Shown here one piece after another: positions 37,716 to 46,020 of a DNA stretch of 64,000 nt. The position numbers and the translations under genes are program-made. Source of the DNA: Emcibacter nanhaiensis (GTDB taxonomy: Bacteria; Pseudomonadota; Alphaproteobacteria; Sphingomonadales; Emcibacteraceae); the NCBI RefSeq assembly GCF_006385175.1, contig NZ_VFIY01000004.1, positions 372,001 through 436,000 on the forward strand, given 5' to 3'. The notes under the pieces are model-generated. The model ran no database searches and had not been told where the DNA came from. It saw only the letters and a program-made list of their open reading frames with translations. Each line of letters starts with the position of its first letter. Position 1 is the first letter of the stretch.

Positions 37716-39226
37716 CAGTTAAACTGCTCCGGCAGATGATCATCGGCCACCGGCGGGTCGGTAAATTTGGTGGTTTCGCTGTTGAACATCAGCTCGATAA
37801 TGCCGGTGGGACCGTGACGCTGCTTGCCGATGATGAATTCGGCCTTGCCGTGCATCTTGTCGCATTCCTCAAGCCAGATGGCATGCTCCGGCGTGCCGGG
37901 GTCGGGCTGCTGCTGGTGCAGGTAATATTCCGGCCGGTAGACAAAGGTCACCATATCGGCATCCTGTTCGATAGAGCCGGATTCCCTCAGGTCCGACAGC
38001 AGCGGGCGTTTGTTATCGCGTTGTTCAATGGTACGGCTGAGCTGGGACAGAGCCAAAACCGGAATCTGAAGTTCTTTGGCCAACCCCTTGAGACCACGGG
38101 TGATTTCGGAAATTTCCTGCACCCGGTTTTCGGGGCCGCGACCGCGATCGCTGCCCTTCAATAGTTGCAGGTAATCGACGATGATCAGACCTAGGCCATG
38201 CTGCCGTTTCAGGCGGCGGGCCCGGGTGCGAAGCCCGCCGATGCTGAGCGACGGGGTGTCGTCGATGAACAGCGGCAGTTCCTCCAGTTCCATGCTGGTA
38301 CGGGCCAGGGCAGCGAACTGGTCCTGGTTGATCTGCCCCTTACGCAGGTCCTGAGACGGCAGGTTGGCCTGCTCGGCGAGAATACGGGTGGCCAGCTGGT
38401 CGGCGGACATCTCGAGCGAGAAGAAGGCCGTCACGGCACCGCGGTTTTCCTCGTGCGTGATGCCGGCGCGCAGCTGCTCCAGATAGAATTTGGCCGCATT
38501 GAAGGCGATGTTGGTGGCCAACGCGGTTTTCCCCATCGCCGGGCGTCCGGCCAGAATCATCAGGTCTGACTTGTGCAGGCCGCCGATGTGATTGTTGATG
38601 GAGGTAAAGCCGGTGGTGATGCCGGACAGCTTGCCGGCATTTTTACGGGAGATCTCGATAATGTTGACGGCATCGCCGGCCGCTTTGGCAAAGGATTTAA
38701 AGCCGCCTTCGGAAGCGCCGGTTTCCGCCAGGGAATAAAGCGCCCGTTCCGCCCGTTCGATCTGATCCTGGGCCGATTTGTCCACATCATGATCATAGGC
38801 GTCGTTGACGATTTCCGTACCCACATTGATGAGTTCGCGTTTCAGGGCCATCTGGTGGATGATCTGACCATATTCGGTGGCGTTGATGATGCTGATGGCG
38901 GAAGACGCCAGGGAAGCGAGATATTTGGCGCCGCCGACATCCTCCAGATGTTCTTCACGCTCGAAATAGGGTTTCAGGGTCACCGGGGAGGCCACAAGTC
39001 CTTTCTCAATCAGCTTGCGGGTCGCCTCAAAGATTTTCTGGTGCGCGGGATTGATGAAATGCTCGGCTTCGAGGAAATCCTGGACCTTGGCCAGAGCTTC
39101 ATTATTGGTCAATATCGCGCCGAGCAGGGCCTGTTCGGCTTCCAGGTTATGGGGCGTTTCCCGAAAGGTGGCGTTGACCACATTGTCGTTCTCGTTAATC
39201 TCGGGAATATCAGGAAAATCTGCCAT
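37715..39226 (-). CDS. dnaB: Replicative DNA helicase
   Basis: Hexameric helicase that unwinds DNA ahead of the replication fork. N-terminal DnaB domain ('PHNLEAEQALLGAIL') and RecA-like motor with Walker A 'GRPAMGKTALA', Walker B 'GLIIVDYLQLL' and 'ALSQLSRTIEQRDNKRPLLSDLRESG'. 503 aa with no intein. It is separated from the ribosomal genes upstream by a terminator and read together with alr. Confidence 0.97.
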   Translation of the reverse strand: MADFPDIPEINENDNVVNATFRETPHNLEAEQALLGAILTNNEALAKVQDFLEAEHFINPAHQKIFEATRKLIEKGLVASPVTLKPYFEREEHLEDVGGAKYLASLASSAISIINATEYGQIIHQMALKRELINVGTEIVNDAYDHDVDKSAQDQIERAERALYSLAETGASEGGFKSFAKAAGDAVNIIEISRKNAGKLSGITTGFTSINNHIGGLHKSDLMILAGRPAMGKTALATNIAFNAAKFYLEQLRAGITHEENRGAVTAFFSLEMSADQLATRILAEQANLPSQDLRKGQINQDQFAALARTSMELEELPLFIDDTPSLSIGGLRTRARRLKRQHGLGLIIVDYLQLLKGSDRGRGPENRVQEISEITRGLKGLAKELQIPVLALSQLSRTIEQRDNKRPLLSDLRESGSIEQDADMVTFVYRPEYYLHQQQPDPGTPEHAIWLEECDKMHGKAEFIIGKQRHGPTGIIELMFNSETTKFTDPPVADDHLPEQFN

Positions 39227-39274
39227 ATTTTGAATTTCTGCTCCGACTCTTTACTTGATCATACAAGATAAGAA

Positions 39275-39303
39275 CAAAAAAGGGCAACCGTGAGGCTGCC
39301 CTT
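39275..39303 (-). terminator. Terminator after rplI
   Basis: On the minus strand AAGGGCA/TGCCCTT with a 10-base loop followed by TTTTTTG. It ends the rpsF-rpsR-rplI transcript 26 bases after the rplI stop and before dnaB. Confidence 0.8.
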
Positions 39304-39328
39304 CAGAGAAATTATTTTTGGAAGAAAA

Positions 39329-39997
39329 TTATTCGGATTTTTCTTCTTCAGCTTCCTCGGAAGCTTCTTCGGCTGCAACTTCTTCAGCGGCTTCCTCTTC
39401 GGCAGCAGCTTCAACTTCAACTTCAGCTTCTTCAGCCAGCTCAGCAGCAACTTCTTCAGCAGCTTCGGGCTCAAAGTAATCTTCAACAGAAATTTCTGCA
39501 GCTTCTTCCTCGACAGTGGTATCGATGCCTTTGGCCTGCATTTCAGCTTCAGCTTCGGAACGGGCAACGTTAATCTGAACGGTAACGCTGACTTCCGGGT
39601 GCAGACGGATTTCGATATCTTCGAGGCCCAGGTTCTTGATCGCCCGGTCCAGGACAACCTGGTTGCGGGAAACGGTGTACCCCTGGTCGGCCAGCACGTC
39701 CACGATGTCGCGGGTGGAAACGGAGCCGTACAGCTGTCCGCTTTCACCGGCGGAACGAATGATCACTGCGGATACATCGTTCATTTTACCGGCAACGGCT
39801 TCAGCTTCTTTTTTGGCTTCCAGGTTGCGGGCTTCGATGTCCTTGCGCTGTGCTTCAAAAACCTCAAGGTTCGCTTTGGTGGCGCGAAGGGCTTTGTTCT
39901 GCGGCAGCAGGTAGTTACGGGCAAAGCCGTTTTTCACAGATACCACATCACCGATCTGGCCCAGTTTTGCAACGCGTTCAAGCAGAATGACTTCCAT
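39329..39997 (-). CDS. rplI: 50S ribosomal protein L9 with long acidic C-terminal tail
   Basis: Large-subunit protein L9. The N-terminal domain '[24 protein letters not shown]' and signature '[13 protein letters not shown]' are followed by the long helix and C-terminal domain to about residue 150. The last 70 residues are almost only E, A and V ('[20 protein letters not shown]'), an extension of a type known in alphaproteobacterial L9 that makes the protein 222 aa against about 149 in E. coli. Last gene of rpsF-rpsR-rplI, with a terminator behind it. Confidence 0.95.
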   Translation of the reverse strand: MEVILLERVAKLGQIGDVVSVKNGFARNYLLPQNKALRATKANLEVFEAQRKDIEARNLEAKKEAEAVAGKMNDVSAVIIRSAGESGQLYGSVSTRDIVDVLADQGYTVSRNQVVLDRAIKNLGLEDIEIRLHPEVSVTVQINVARSEAEAEMQAKGIDTTVEEEAAEISVEDYFEPEAAEEVAAELAEEAEVEVEAAAEEEAAEEVAAEEASEEAEEEKSE

Positions 39998-40008
39998 GAT
40001 AAATCTCC

Positions 40009-40272
40009 CTACTGAATCACATAAGGCAGCAGAGCCAGGTTCCGGGCGCGTTTGATGGCGCGGGCCAACTCACGCTGTTTCTTGGCGGAAACGGCGGTGA
40101 TGCGGCTGGGAACGATCTTGCCACGTTCGGAAACATATTTGGACAGCAGACGTACGTCTTTATAGTCTATCTTCGGCGCACCTTCACCTGAGAAGGGGCA
40201 GGTTTTGCGACGGCGGAAAAACGGACGACGGGCACCGCCGCCTGACCGTGGAGAATCTTTTCTTTCTGACAT
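40009..40272 (-). CDS. rpsR: 30S ribosomal protein S18
   Basis: Small-subunit protein that pairs with S6 on the platform. 87 residues with a basic N-terminus ('[18 protein letters not shown]'), '[19 protein letters not shown]' and '[22 protein letters not shown]'. The cysteine of 'TCPFSG' is kept from zinc-type S18 but without the full ligand set. Lies between rpsF and rplI, eleven bases before the latter. Confidence 0.97.
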   Translation of the reverse strand: MSERKDSPRSGGGARRPFFRRRKTCPFSGEGAPKIDYKDVRLLSKYVSERGKIVPSRITAVSAKKQRELARAIKRARNLALLPYVIQ

Positions 40273-40297
40273 TTGGTAATTCCTTTATGAGAATTTC

Positions 40298-40678
40298 TTA
40301 GGAGTCTGACCGTTTGTTGTCGTCACGGTCATAGCGTCCGCCACGTCCTTCACGTTCCTTGGAACGGAGAACAACGGATTCACCATCTTCAAACTCTTCA
40401 ACACGGATGGTCATGTAACGAACCACATCCTCGTGCAGACGGGAGTTGCGCTCCAGCTCCGCAATAGCGTCGGCGCCGGCGTCAACGTTCAGGTGAACAT
40501 AGTGACCTTTTTTGTATTTCTTGATACGATAGGCAAGATTACGCAGACCCCAATATTCTGATTTGGTAACTTTACCGCCATTGTTTTCGATAATGGCTGT
40601 CAGATCATTGGTAATCGCTTCAACCTGTTGAGGTTGGATATCCTGCCGAGCGATATATGTATATTCATAACAAGGCAT
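40298..40678 (-). CDS. rpsF: 30S ribosomal protein S6
   Basis: Small-subunit protein S6. 'MPCYEYTYIARQDI' at the N-terminus, 'YWGLRNLAYRIKKYKKGHYV' and 'LHEDVVRYMTIRVE' are typical. The start at 40678 has AAGGAAT upstream and gives 126 aa; the frame extends 11 codons further but without family likeness. The C-terminal tail is charged (EGRGGRYDRDDNKRSDS). First gene of rpsF-rpsR-rplI, with a leader of about 115 bases that may bind S6:S18 as in other bacteria. Confidence 0.96.
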   Translation of the reverse strand: MPCYEYTYIARQDIQPQQVEAITNDLTAIIENNGGKVTKSEYWGLRNLAYRIKKYKKGHYVHLNVDAGADAIAELERNSRLHEDVVRYMTIRVEEFEDGESVVLRSKEREGRGGRYDRDDNKRSDS

Positions 40679-40800
40679 CGGTATTCCTTTTAACCTTAAG
40701 AGTTTCAACATTCCGGGGTGACCACGAATATCAAATGCGTCACATTACATAATCAACCGGATTGGGTTCCGCTCCCGACAAGCAGGGGCAGAAGGCGCGA

Positions 40801-40828
40801 TATATACATGAACCTCCCGCAAATACAA
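40801..40828 (-). promoter_or_regulatory. Promoter for rpsF-rpsR-rplI
   Basis: Minus-strand TTGTAT (40823-40828), 16-base spacer, TATATA (40801-40806), then a GC-rich discriminator CGCGCC, as expected for a growth-rate-controlled ribosomal promoter. Confidence 0.55.
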
Positions 40829-40939
40829 GCCTTTTCCCGGAAAAAAGAGCGGAATTCGGGAAATAATTTCCCGTCGCGGTCCGGGAGCGGGAAAGCAGGC
40901 CATATTATCGCCTAATTTGGCCCTCTATTTCAAGTTCCC

Positions 40940-40967
40940 TTGACACTGTCCGGGCATGCGTTATGAG
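40940..40967 (+). promoter_or_regulatory. Promoter for the fab cluster
   Basis: A perfect -35 TTGACA (40940-40945) with a 16-base spacer to TATGAG (40962-40967), about 40 bases before the fabD start. Confidence 0.6.
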
Positions 40968-41008
40968 AAAGGGCAGGACATCACAATTAAAAGAGGGATG
41001 ACATATCT

Positions 41009-41956
41009 ATGGCACGTGCATTCACCTTCCCGGGACAGGGAAGCCAGGTTGTGGGAATGGGCAAGGAACTGGCGGAAAGCCGCCCGGTAGCCGCCCAGGT
41101 ATTCGAGGAAATCAACGACGCCCTGGGCGCTGACCTGCGGGCGATTATGTTTGAAGGCCCTCAGGAAGACCTGACCCTGACCCATAATGCCCAGCCGGCC
41201 CTGATGGCGGTCAGTATTGCGGTCATGCGGGTGCTGGAAGATGACTTCGGTGTCAGGCTGCAGGATGCCGCCGCCTATGTGGCCGGTCACTCGCTTGGCG
41301 AATATTCCGCCCTGACAGCCGCCGGGGCACTGTCCCTGACCGATGCCGCCAAACTTCTGCGCCTGCGCGGTGAAGCGATGCAGCGGGCCGTGCCGGTCGG
41401 CGAAGGCGCCATGGCCGCGATCCTCGGCCTCGACATGGACAAGGTTGAGGAAGTCGTCGCGGAAGCCGCAGAAGGCGAAGTCTGCACCGCCGCCAACGAT
41501 AATGCCAACGGTCAGATCGTGATCAGCGGGCATAAAGGCGCCGTTGAACGGGCTATCCCCATTGCCAAGGACAAGGGCGCCATGAAAGGTGTTTTGCTGC
41601 CGGTGAGCGCCCCGTTCCACTGCGCACTGATGCAGCCGGCTGCGGAGGAAATGAAAGCCGCCCTGGCGGAAACCACCATCAACCAGCCGGTGGTGCCGGT
41701 GATTGCCAATGTCACGGCTGCGCCGGAAACAGACCCGGAAAAGATCCGTGAGCTTCTGGTGGAGCAGGTGACCGGCCGGGTCCGCTGGCGTGAATCGGTG
41801 CTGAAGATGGCCGAGCTCGGCGTGGATACCCTGGTGGAAGCCGGCGCCGGCAAGGTTTTGACCGGCATGGTGCGACGGATTGACCGCTCGCTTGCTGGAG
41901 TTTCCCTGCAGACTGCAGAGGATATCGAGGTATTTGCGGCCTCGCTGAAAAGCTAA
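41009..41956 (+). CDS. fabD: Malonyl-CoA:ACP transacylase
   Basis: Loads malonyl groups onto ACP for fatty acid elongation. N-terminal 'FPGQGSQVVGMGKEL', the serine nucleophile in 'GHSLGEYSAL' (near residue 92) and the catalytic histidine in 'SAPFHCALMQPA'. 315 aa, usual length. AGAGGGA precedes the ATG. First gene of fabD-fabG-acpP-fabF-mltG; fabG follows after 22 bases. Confidence 0.97.
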   Translation: MARAFTFPGQGSQVVGMGKELAESRPVAAQVFEEINDALGADLRAIMFEGPQEDLTLTHNAQPALMAVSIAVMRVLEDDFGVRLQDAAAYVAGHSLGEYSALTAAGALSLTDAAKLLRLRGEAMQRAVPVGEGAMAAILGLDMDKVEEVVAEAAEGEVCTAANDNANGQIVISGHKGAVERAIPIAKDKGAMKGVLLPVSAPFHCALMQPAAEEMKAALAETTINQPVVPVIANVTAAPETDPEKIRELLVEQVTGRVRWRESVLKMAELGVDTLVEAGAGKVLTGMVRRIDRSLAGVSLQTAEDIEVFAASLKS

Positions 41957-41978
41957 TTGATACGGGGAGTATGAGACA

Positions 41979-42716
41979 ATGTTTAATCTTGAAGGTAAAT
42001 GTGCGCTGATTACCGGCGCTTCCGGTGGCCTGGGCGCCGCCATCGCCAGATCCCTGCATGCCCAGGGCGCCAAGGTGGCGCTCTCCGGCACCCGCGTTGA
42101 GCCTCTGGAAGAGCTGGCCAGGGAACTGGGCGAGGGCGCCTATGTGGTTCCCGCCAACCTGAGCGATCCGGAAAGCGTTGCCGCCCTGCCGAAAGCTGCG
42201 GAAGAAGCCATGGGTCAGATTGACATTCTGGTCAATAACGCCGGGATCACCCGGGACAACCTGGCCATGCGCCTGAAGGACGAGGACTGGGACCTGGTGC
42301 AGCAGGTTAACCTGAAAGCGGCGTTCAAGCTGAGCCAGGCCATGCTGCGCGGTATGATGAAGCGCCGGTTCGGCCGGATCATCAATATTACGTCCGTCGT
42401 CGGTGTCACCGGCAATCCGGGGCAGGCCAACTATGCCGCCTCCAAGGCCGGACTGATCGGCATGAGCAAGTCCCTGGCGCAGGAAGTCGCGAGCCGCGGT
42501 ATCACCGTGAACTGCCTCGCCCCCGGCTTCATTGAAAGCCCGATGACCGATGTACTCGACGAAGGCCAGAAGGACCGGATTCTCGGCAGTGTGCCCATGG
42601 GACGGCTTGGCCAGGCTGATGAAATTGCGGCCGGCGTGGTCTATCTCGCCAGCGAGGAAGCCGGCTATGTAACCGGGCAGACTCTGCATATTAACGGCGG
42701 CATGGCGATGATTTAA
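41979..42716 (+). CDS. fabG: 3-oxoacyl-[acyl-carrier-protein] reductase
   Basis: NADPH-dependent SDR that reduces 3-oxoacyl-ACP. Cofactor motif TGASGGLG near residue 13, 'LVNNAGITRDNL', catalytic Ser in 'INITSVVG' and 'YAASK'. 245 aa. Position between fabD and acpP makes the FabG assignment firm among the many SDRs. A GGGGAG site precedes the start. Confidence 0.96.
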   Translation: MFNLEGKCALITGASGGLGAAIARSLHAQGAKVALSGTRVEPLEELARELGEGAYVVPANLSDPESVAALPKAAEEAMGQIDILVNNAGITRDNLAMRLKDEDWDLVQQVNLKAAFKLSQAMLRGMMKRRFGRIINITSVVGVTGNPGQANYAASKAGLIGMSKSLAQEVASRGITVNCLAPGFIESPMTDVLDEGQKDRILGSVPMGRLGQADEIAAGVVYLASEEAGYVTGQTLHINGGMAMI

Positions 42717-42822
42717 CCGCCGGGGGCATATAAAGCTTGGCAAGGCGCCGGAATATATGTTAGGTAGCCCTCGAAAATTTGAAATGTTTCAATTAGATGG
42801 CAAAAAATCGCAAGATTGTCTT

Positions 42823-42851
42823 TTGAAAAATCTGATCTTGGGGTATTTAGT
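42823..42851 (+). promoter_or_regulatory. Possible separate promoter for acpP
   Basis: TTGAAA (42823-42828), 17-base spacer, TTTAGT (42846-42851), in the AT-rich 205-base gap between fabG and acpP. A dedicated promoter would fit the very high ACP level cells need. Confidence 0.4.
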
Positions 42852-42921
42852 ACTGGTTCGCCAGACATAGTTTTGTTACTAACTGGATCAGGAAGGTCCA
42901 CAGAACTAAAGGAAATAGAAT

Positions 42922-43155
42922 ATGAGTGACGTAGCTGAGCGCGTTAAAAAAATCGTAGTAGAGCATCTCGGTGTCGAAGAAGACAAAGTTACGGATGCTG
43001 CAAGCTTTATCGATGATCTGGGCGCAGACAGCCTCGATACTGTTGAACTGGTTATGGCATTTGAAGAGGAATTCGGTTGTGAAATCCCGGACGATGCAGC
43101 CGAGAAAATCCTGACCGTCAAGGATGCAATTGATTTCATCGAAGCCAACGCGTAA
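42922..43155 (+). CDS. acpP: Acyl carrier protein
   Basis: Carries growing acyl chains on a phosphopantetheine arm attached to the serine of '[18 protein letters not shown]' (residue about 37). 77 residues, acidic, four-helix type, ending 'AIDFIEANA'. AAGGAAA lies upstream of the ATG. Surrounded by fabG and fabF. The sequence is that of the housekeeping ACP, not a specialised one such as AcpXL. Confidence 0.97.
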   Translation: MSDVAERVKKIVVEHLGVEEDKVTDAASFIDDLGADSLDTVELVMAFEEEFGCEIPDDAAEKILTVKDAIDFIEANA

Positions 43156-43290
43156 GTCCGCTGGCCTGCTTGAATCGTCAAATGCCGCGCAATTCTGCTC
43201 ATGCCGTATCCGGTAGCAGTGTTGACGCGGCTTTGTCATATTTGAGGCATATTACCCGATAATAATTTTAAAAGAATAGAGGTTGATATT

Positions 43291-44553
43291 ATGAGACGAG
43301 TGGTAGTTACGGGACTTGGATTGGTCACCCCTCTTGCGACGGGTGTTGATCTGACCTGGGAAAGACTGATTGCCGGGGAATCCGGTGCCGGCCCCATCAC
43401 TAAATTTGACGCATCCGACCTGTCCTCGCAGGTTGCCTGTGAGGTCAAACAGGGCGATGGCTCAAACGGGACATTCAACCCGGATGACTGGATGAGCGCC
43501 AAAGACCGCCGCCGTGTTGACGATTTCATTCTTTACGGGATTGCGGCCAGCGACATGGCTCTGGAAGATTCCGGCTGGAAACCGGAATCCGAGGAAGAGC
43601 GGTGCCGTACCGGCATTCTGGCCGGATCCGGTATCGGCGGTCTTCCGGGCATCCAGGATGAATCCATCAATATGCATGAACGCGGTGTGCGCCGGGTCAG
43701 CCCGCACTTCATTCCGCGCTGTCTGATCAACCTGATTTCCGGCAATGTCTCCATTCGCCACGGCCTCAAGGGACCGAACCACGCGGTTGTTACCGCCTGT
43801 GCGACCGGTACTCACGCGCTGGGCGATGCGGCCCGTATCATCGCCCTTGATGATGCCGATGTCATGGTGGCCGGTGGCGCCGAAGCGGCCATCTGCCGGA
43901 TCGGTGTGGCCGGATTTGCCCAGGCCAAGGCGCTGAGCAGCCACTTCAACGACACCCCGACCAAGGCGTCCCGTCCCTGGGACCAGGACCGTGACGGTTT
44001 CGTGATCGGCGAGGGCGCCGGTATGGTGGTGCTGGAAGAATATGAGCATGCCAGGAAACGTGGCGCCAAAATCTATGCGGAAGTTGTCGGTTACGGCATG
44101 TCCGGCGACGCCTACCATGTGACCGCTCCGGCGCCGGACGGCAACGGCGGTTACCGGGCCATGGAAATGGCTCTGAAACGCTCCGGCCTGACGCCGGACG
44201 ATATCGACTATGTGAATGCTCATGGCACTTCCACGCCGCTCGGCGACGAGCTCGAATTCGGTGCTGTGAAAAGGCTGTTCGGCGACGCCGCCGGCAAGAT
44301 TGCCATGTCCTCCACCAAGTCCGCCATCGGCCACCTGCTGGGTGCCGCCGGCAGTACCGAGGCCATTTTCTCGATCCTGGCCATGAACCATGGTGTGGTT
44401 CCGCCGACCCTGAACCTGGACAACCCGTCCGAAGGCGTCAGCGGCATCAACCTGGTACCGCACACGGCCCAGGACAAGAAAATCAATGCCGTACTGTCCA
44501 ACAGCTTCGGCTTTGGCGGCACCAACGCCTCCCTGATTTTCAAGGCGGTCTGA
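43291..44553 (+). CDS. fabF: 3-oxoacyl-[acyl-carrier-protein] synthase II
   Basis: Condensing enzyme for chain elongation. Thiolase fold with the Cys-His-His triad: C in 'VVTACATGTHALGDA', H in 'NAHGTSTPLGD' and H in 'KSAIGHLLGAAGS'. 420 aa with C-terminal 'NSFGFGGTNASLIF'. mltG follows six bases after the stop, as in many proteobacteria. Confidence 0.96.
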   Translation: MRRVVVTGLGLVTPLATGVDLTWERLIAGESGAGPITKFDASDLSSQVACEVKQGDGSNGTFNPDDWMSAKDRRRVDDFILYGIAASDMALEDSGWKPESEEERCRTGILAGSGIGGLPGIQDESINMHERGVRRVSPHFIPRCLINLISGNVSIRHGLKGPNHAVVTACATGTHALGDAARIIALDDADVMVAGGAEAAICRIGVAGFAQAKALSSHFNDTPTKASRPWDQDRDGFVIGEGAGMVVLEEYEHARKRGAKIYAEVVGYGMSGDAYHVTAPAPDGNGGYRAMEMALKRSGLTPDDIDYVNAHGTSTPLGDELEFGAVKRLFGDAAGKIAMSSTKSAIGHLLGAAGSTEAIFSILAMNHGVVPPTLNLDNPSEGVSGINLVPHTAQDKKINAVLSNSFGFGGTNASLIFKAV

Positions 44554-44559
44554 TACCCC

Positions 44560-45549
44560 ATGCGGGGGATGTGGAAATATATTATTTTGCTGGTTGTGGG
44601 CAGCGTCGCATTTGCGGCGCTGTTTGCCTTTCTGGGCTATCGCGAATTCACCGGCAAGACCATTCTCGAGGAAAATACCGTCTATCTGCTGCCTAAGGGG
44701 CAGGGAGTGGGCAAAACCGCTTTCGACCTCGCTGATAAGGGCATCATCAGCAACGGTGATATTTTCCGTCTCGGCGTGCGCCTGGCGGGCCGGGATACCT
44801 CTTTCAAGGCCGGAGAATATGAGATAGCCGCCGGCTCGACCATGCAGGACATCATGGAGCTGCTATCCAGCGGCAATGTCATTCATCACAAGCTGACCAT
44901 TGTCGAGGGCTGGACCAGCCATCAGATTGTCACCTACCTGAACAGCATCGACAATCTTTCCGGAGACATTTCCGCCCTGCCGGCGGAAGGCAGCATTATG
45001 CCGGAAACCTATCTCTATACCCGGGATGAGTACCGCAACGAGCTGATCAGCCGGATGCAGGCGAGGCAAAAGGAATTCCTGCTGGATCAGTGGTCACTCC
45101 GCGATCCGGACCTGCCGCTGAACAGTCCGGAAGAGGCCCTGGTCCTGGCCAGTATTGTCGAAAAGGAAACCTCGCTGGAGGAAGAACGGGCCCGTATTGC
45201 CGGGGTCTTTCTCAATCGGCTGCGCAAGAAGATGCGCCTGCAGACTGACCCGACTGTTATCTATGGCCTGACCAAAACCGGCGATCTCGGCCGCCCTTTG
45301 TCGAAGAAGGACCTGCGTACCCATACTTGGTATAATACCTATGTGATCCGGGGACTGCCGCCCACTCCCATTGCCCACCCGGGAAAAGCCAGCATCATGG
45401 CCGTCATGCATCCGTTGCCGACAGAGGAACTTTACTTCGTCGCTAACGGAGACGGCGGTCACAGCTTTGCCGTCACCAATGAGGAACACAACCGCAATGT
45501 GCAGAAATTGCGGGGGCTGGAAAAAGAGCGTAGGCTGAACAGCAACTAG
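44560..45549 (+). CDS. mltG: Endolytic murein transglycosylase MltG
   Basis: Inner-membrane lytic transglycosylase thought to end glycan strand growth. One N-terminal membrane helix ('YIILLVVGSVAFAALFAFL'), a LysM-like periplasmic part, then the YceG domain with the catalytic glutamate in 'LASIVEKETSLEEERARIAGVF' and 'LQTDPTVIYGL', 'YNTYVIRGLPPTPIAHPG'. 329 aa. Start at 44560; an in-frame ATG three codons later is also possible. Co-transcribed with fabF. Confidence 0.95.
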   Translation: MRGMWKYIILLVVGSVAFAALFAFLGYREFTGKTILEENTVYLLPKGQGVGKTAFDLADKGIISNGDIFRLGVRLAGRDTSFKAGEYEIAAGSTMQDIMELLSSGNVIHHKLTIVEGWTSHQIVTYLNSIDNLSGDISALPAEGSIMPETYLYTRDEYRNELISRMQARQKEFLLDQWSLRDPDLPLNSPEEALVLASIVEKETSLEEERARIAGVFLNRLRKKMRLQTDPTVIYGLTKTGDLGRPLSKKDLRTHTWYNTYVIRGLPPTPIAHPGKASIMAVMHPLPTEELYFVANGDGGHSFAVTNEEHNRNVQKLRGLEKERRLNSN

Positions 45550-45685
45550 CAGGTCTGCGATCAGTCTGTTGACTGTAATTGCCTAATTCGCGCCCCAATA
45601 GTATATTATTAATACATAATCCTACGCATACCCGAGTTGAGTTTCAGTTCGATTTTATTCCTATAATTTGAACAGGAGCATAGCT

Positions 45686-45976
45686 ATGTGCGCACGTCTC
45701 ATTCGCCTGCCGTTTGTTGTCACTATTATCACCGCATTCTGTCTTTTGCCTGCCGCACTGCAGGCCGGTGAAAAACAGGAAAAAATGGAAAAATCCAAGA
45801 CTGAAATGGAAAAAGCCGCCGAGGAGGTTCAGACTGTTGATCCGGCCGCCGGCCCGGTAGATGAAGCCACTCCGCAAGTCAATGACAGTATGGAGACCAT
45901 GGAAACGCCGGAATCCAAGGCCGTTTACAAAAAATCCGAAGAAGAACTGACGACGGATCAAGACAAGCCGGAGTAG
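45686..45976 (+). CDS. Small secreted charged protein of unknown function
   Basis: 96 residues: a signal peptide (MCARLIRLPFVV..., cleavage near 'ALQAG') followed by about 70 hydrophilic residues rich in E, K, T and P. No lipobox fits the cysteines, so it should be a soluble periplasmic or secreted protein, probably disordered. AGGAG seven bases before the ATG at 45686 supports that start over the earlier in-frame one. It stands alone between mltG and a shared bidirectional terminator. I know no family for it. Confidence 0.6.
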   Translation: MCARLIRLPFVVTIITAFCLLPAALQAGEKQEKMEKSKTEMEKAAEEVQTVDPAAGPVDEATPQVNDSMETMETPESKAVYKKSEEELTTDQDKPE

Positions 45977-45995
45977 TTCAAAGGGAGCACTGGGG

Positions 45996-46020
45996 AAAGG
46001 AACCCTCGAGGTTCCTTTTT
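45996..46020. terminator. Bidirectional terminator between the small secreted gene and the SDR
   Basis: Stem AAAGGAAC/GTTCCTTT with a 7-base loop and TTTTT on the plus side, between two convergent genes. Confidence 0.75.

Larger units (their letters stand above)
40679..41008. other. 330-base divergent intergenic region between rpsF and fabD
   Basis: It holds no gene. It contains the rpsF promoter (minus), the fabD promoter (plus) and, between them at 40857-40873, a perfect 17-base palindrome CGGGAAATAATTTCCCG. Further CCCGG/CCGGG words cluster around it (40840-40900). A regulator binding site is possible. Confidence 0.5.

Noticed and set aside
39259-39747. A lysine/leucine-rich 162-codon minus-strand frame overlapping rplI
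   Set aside because: Out-of-frame reading of the repetitive L9 tail.
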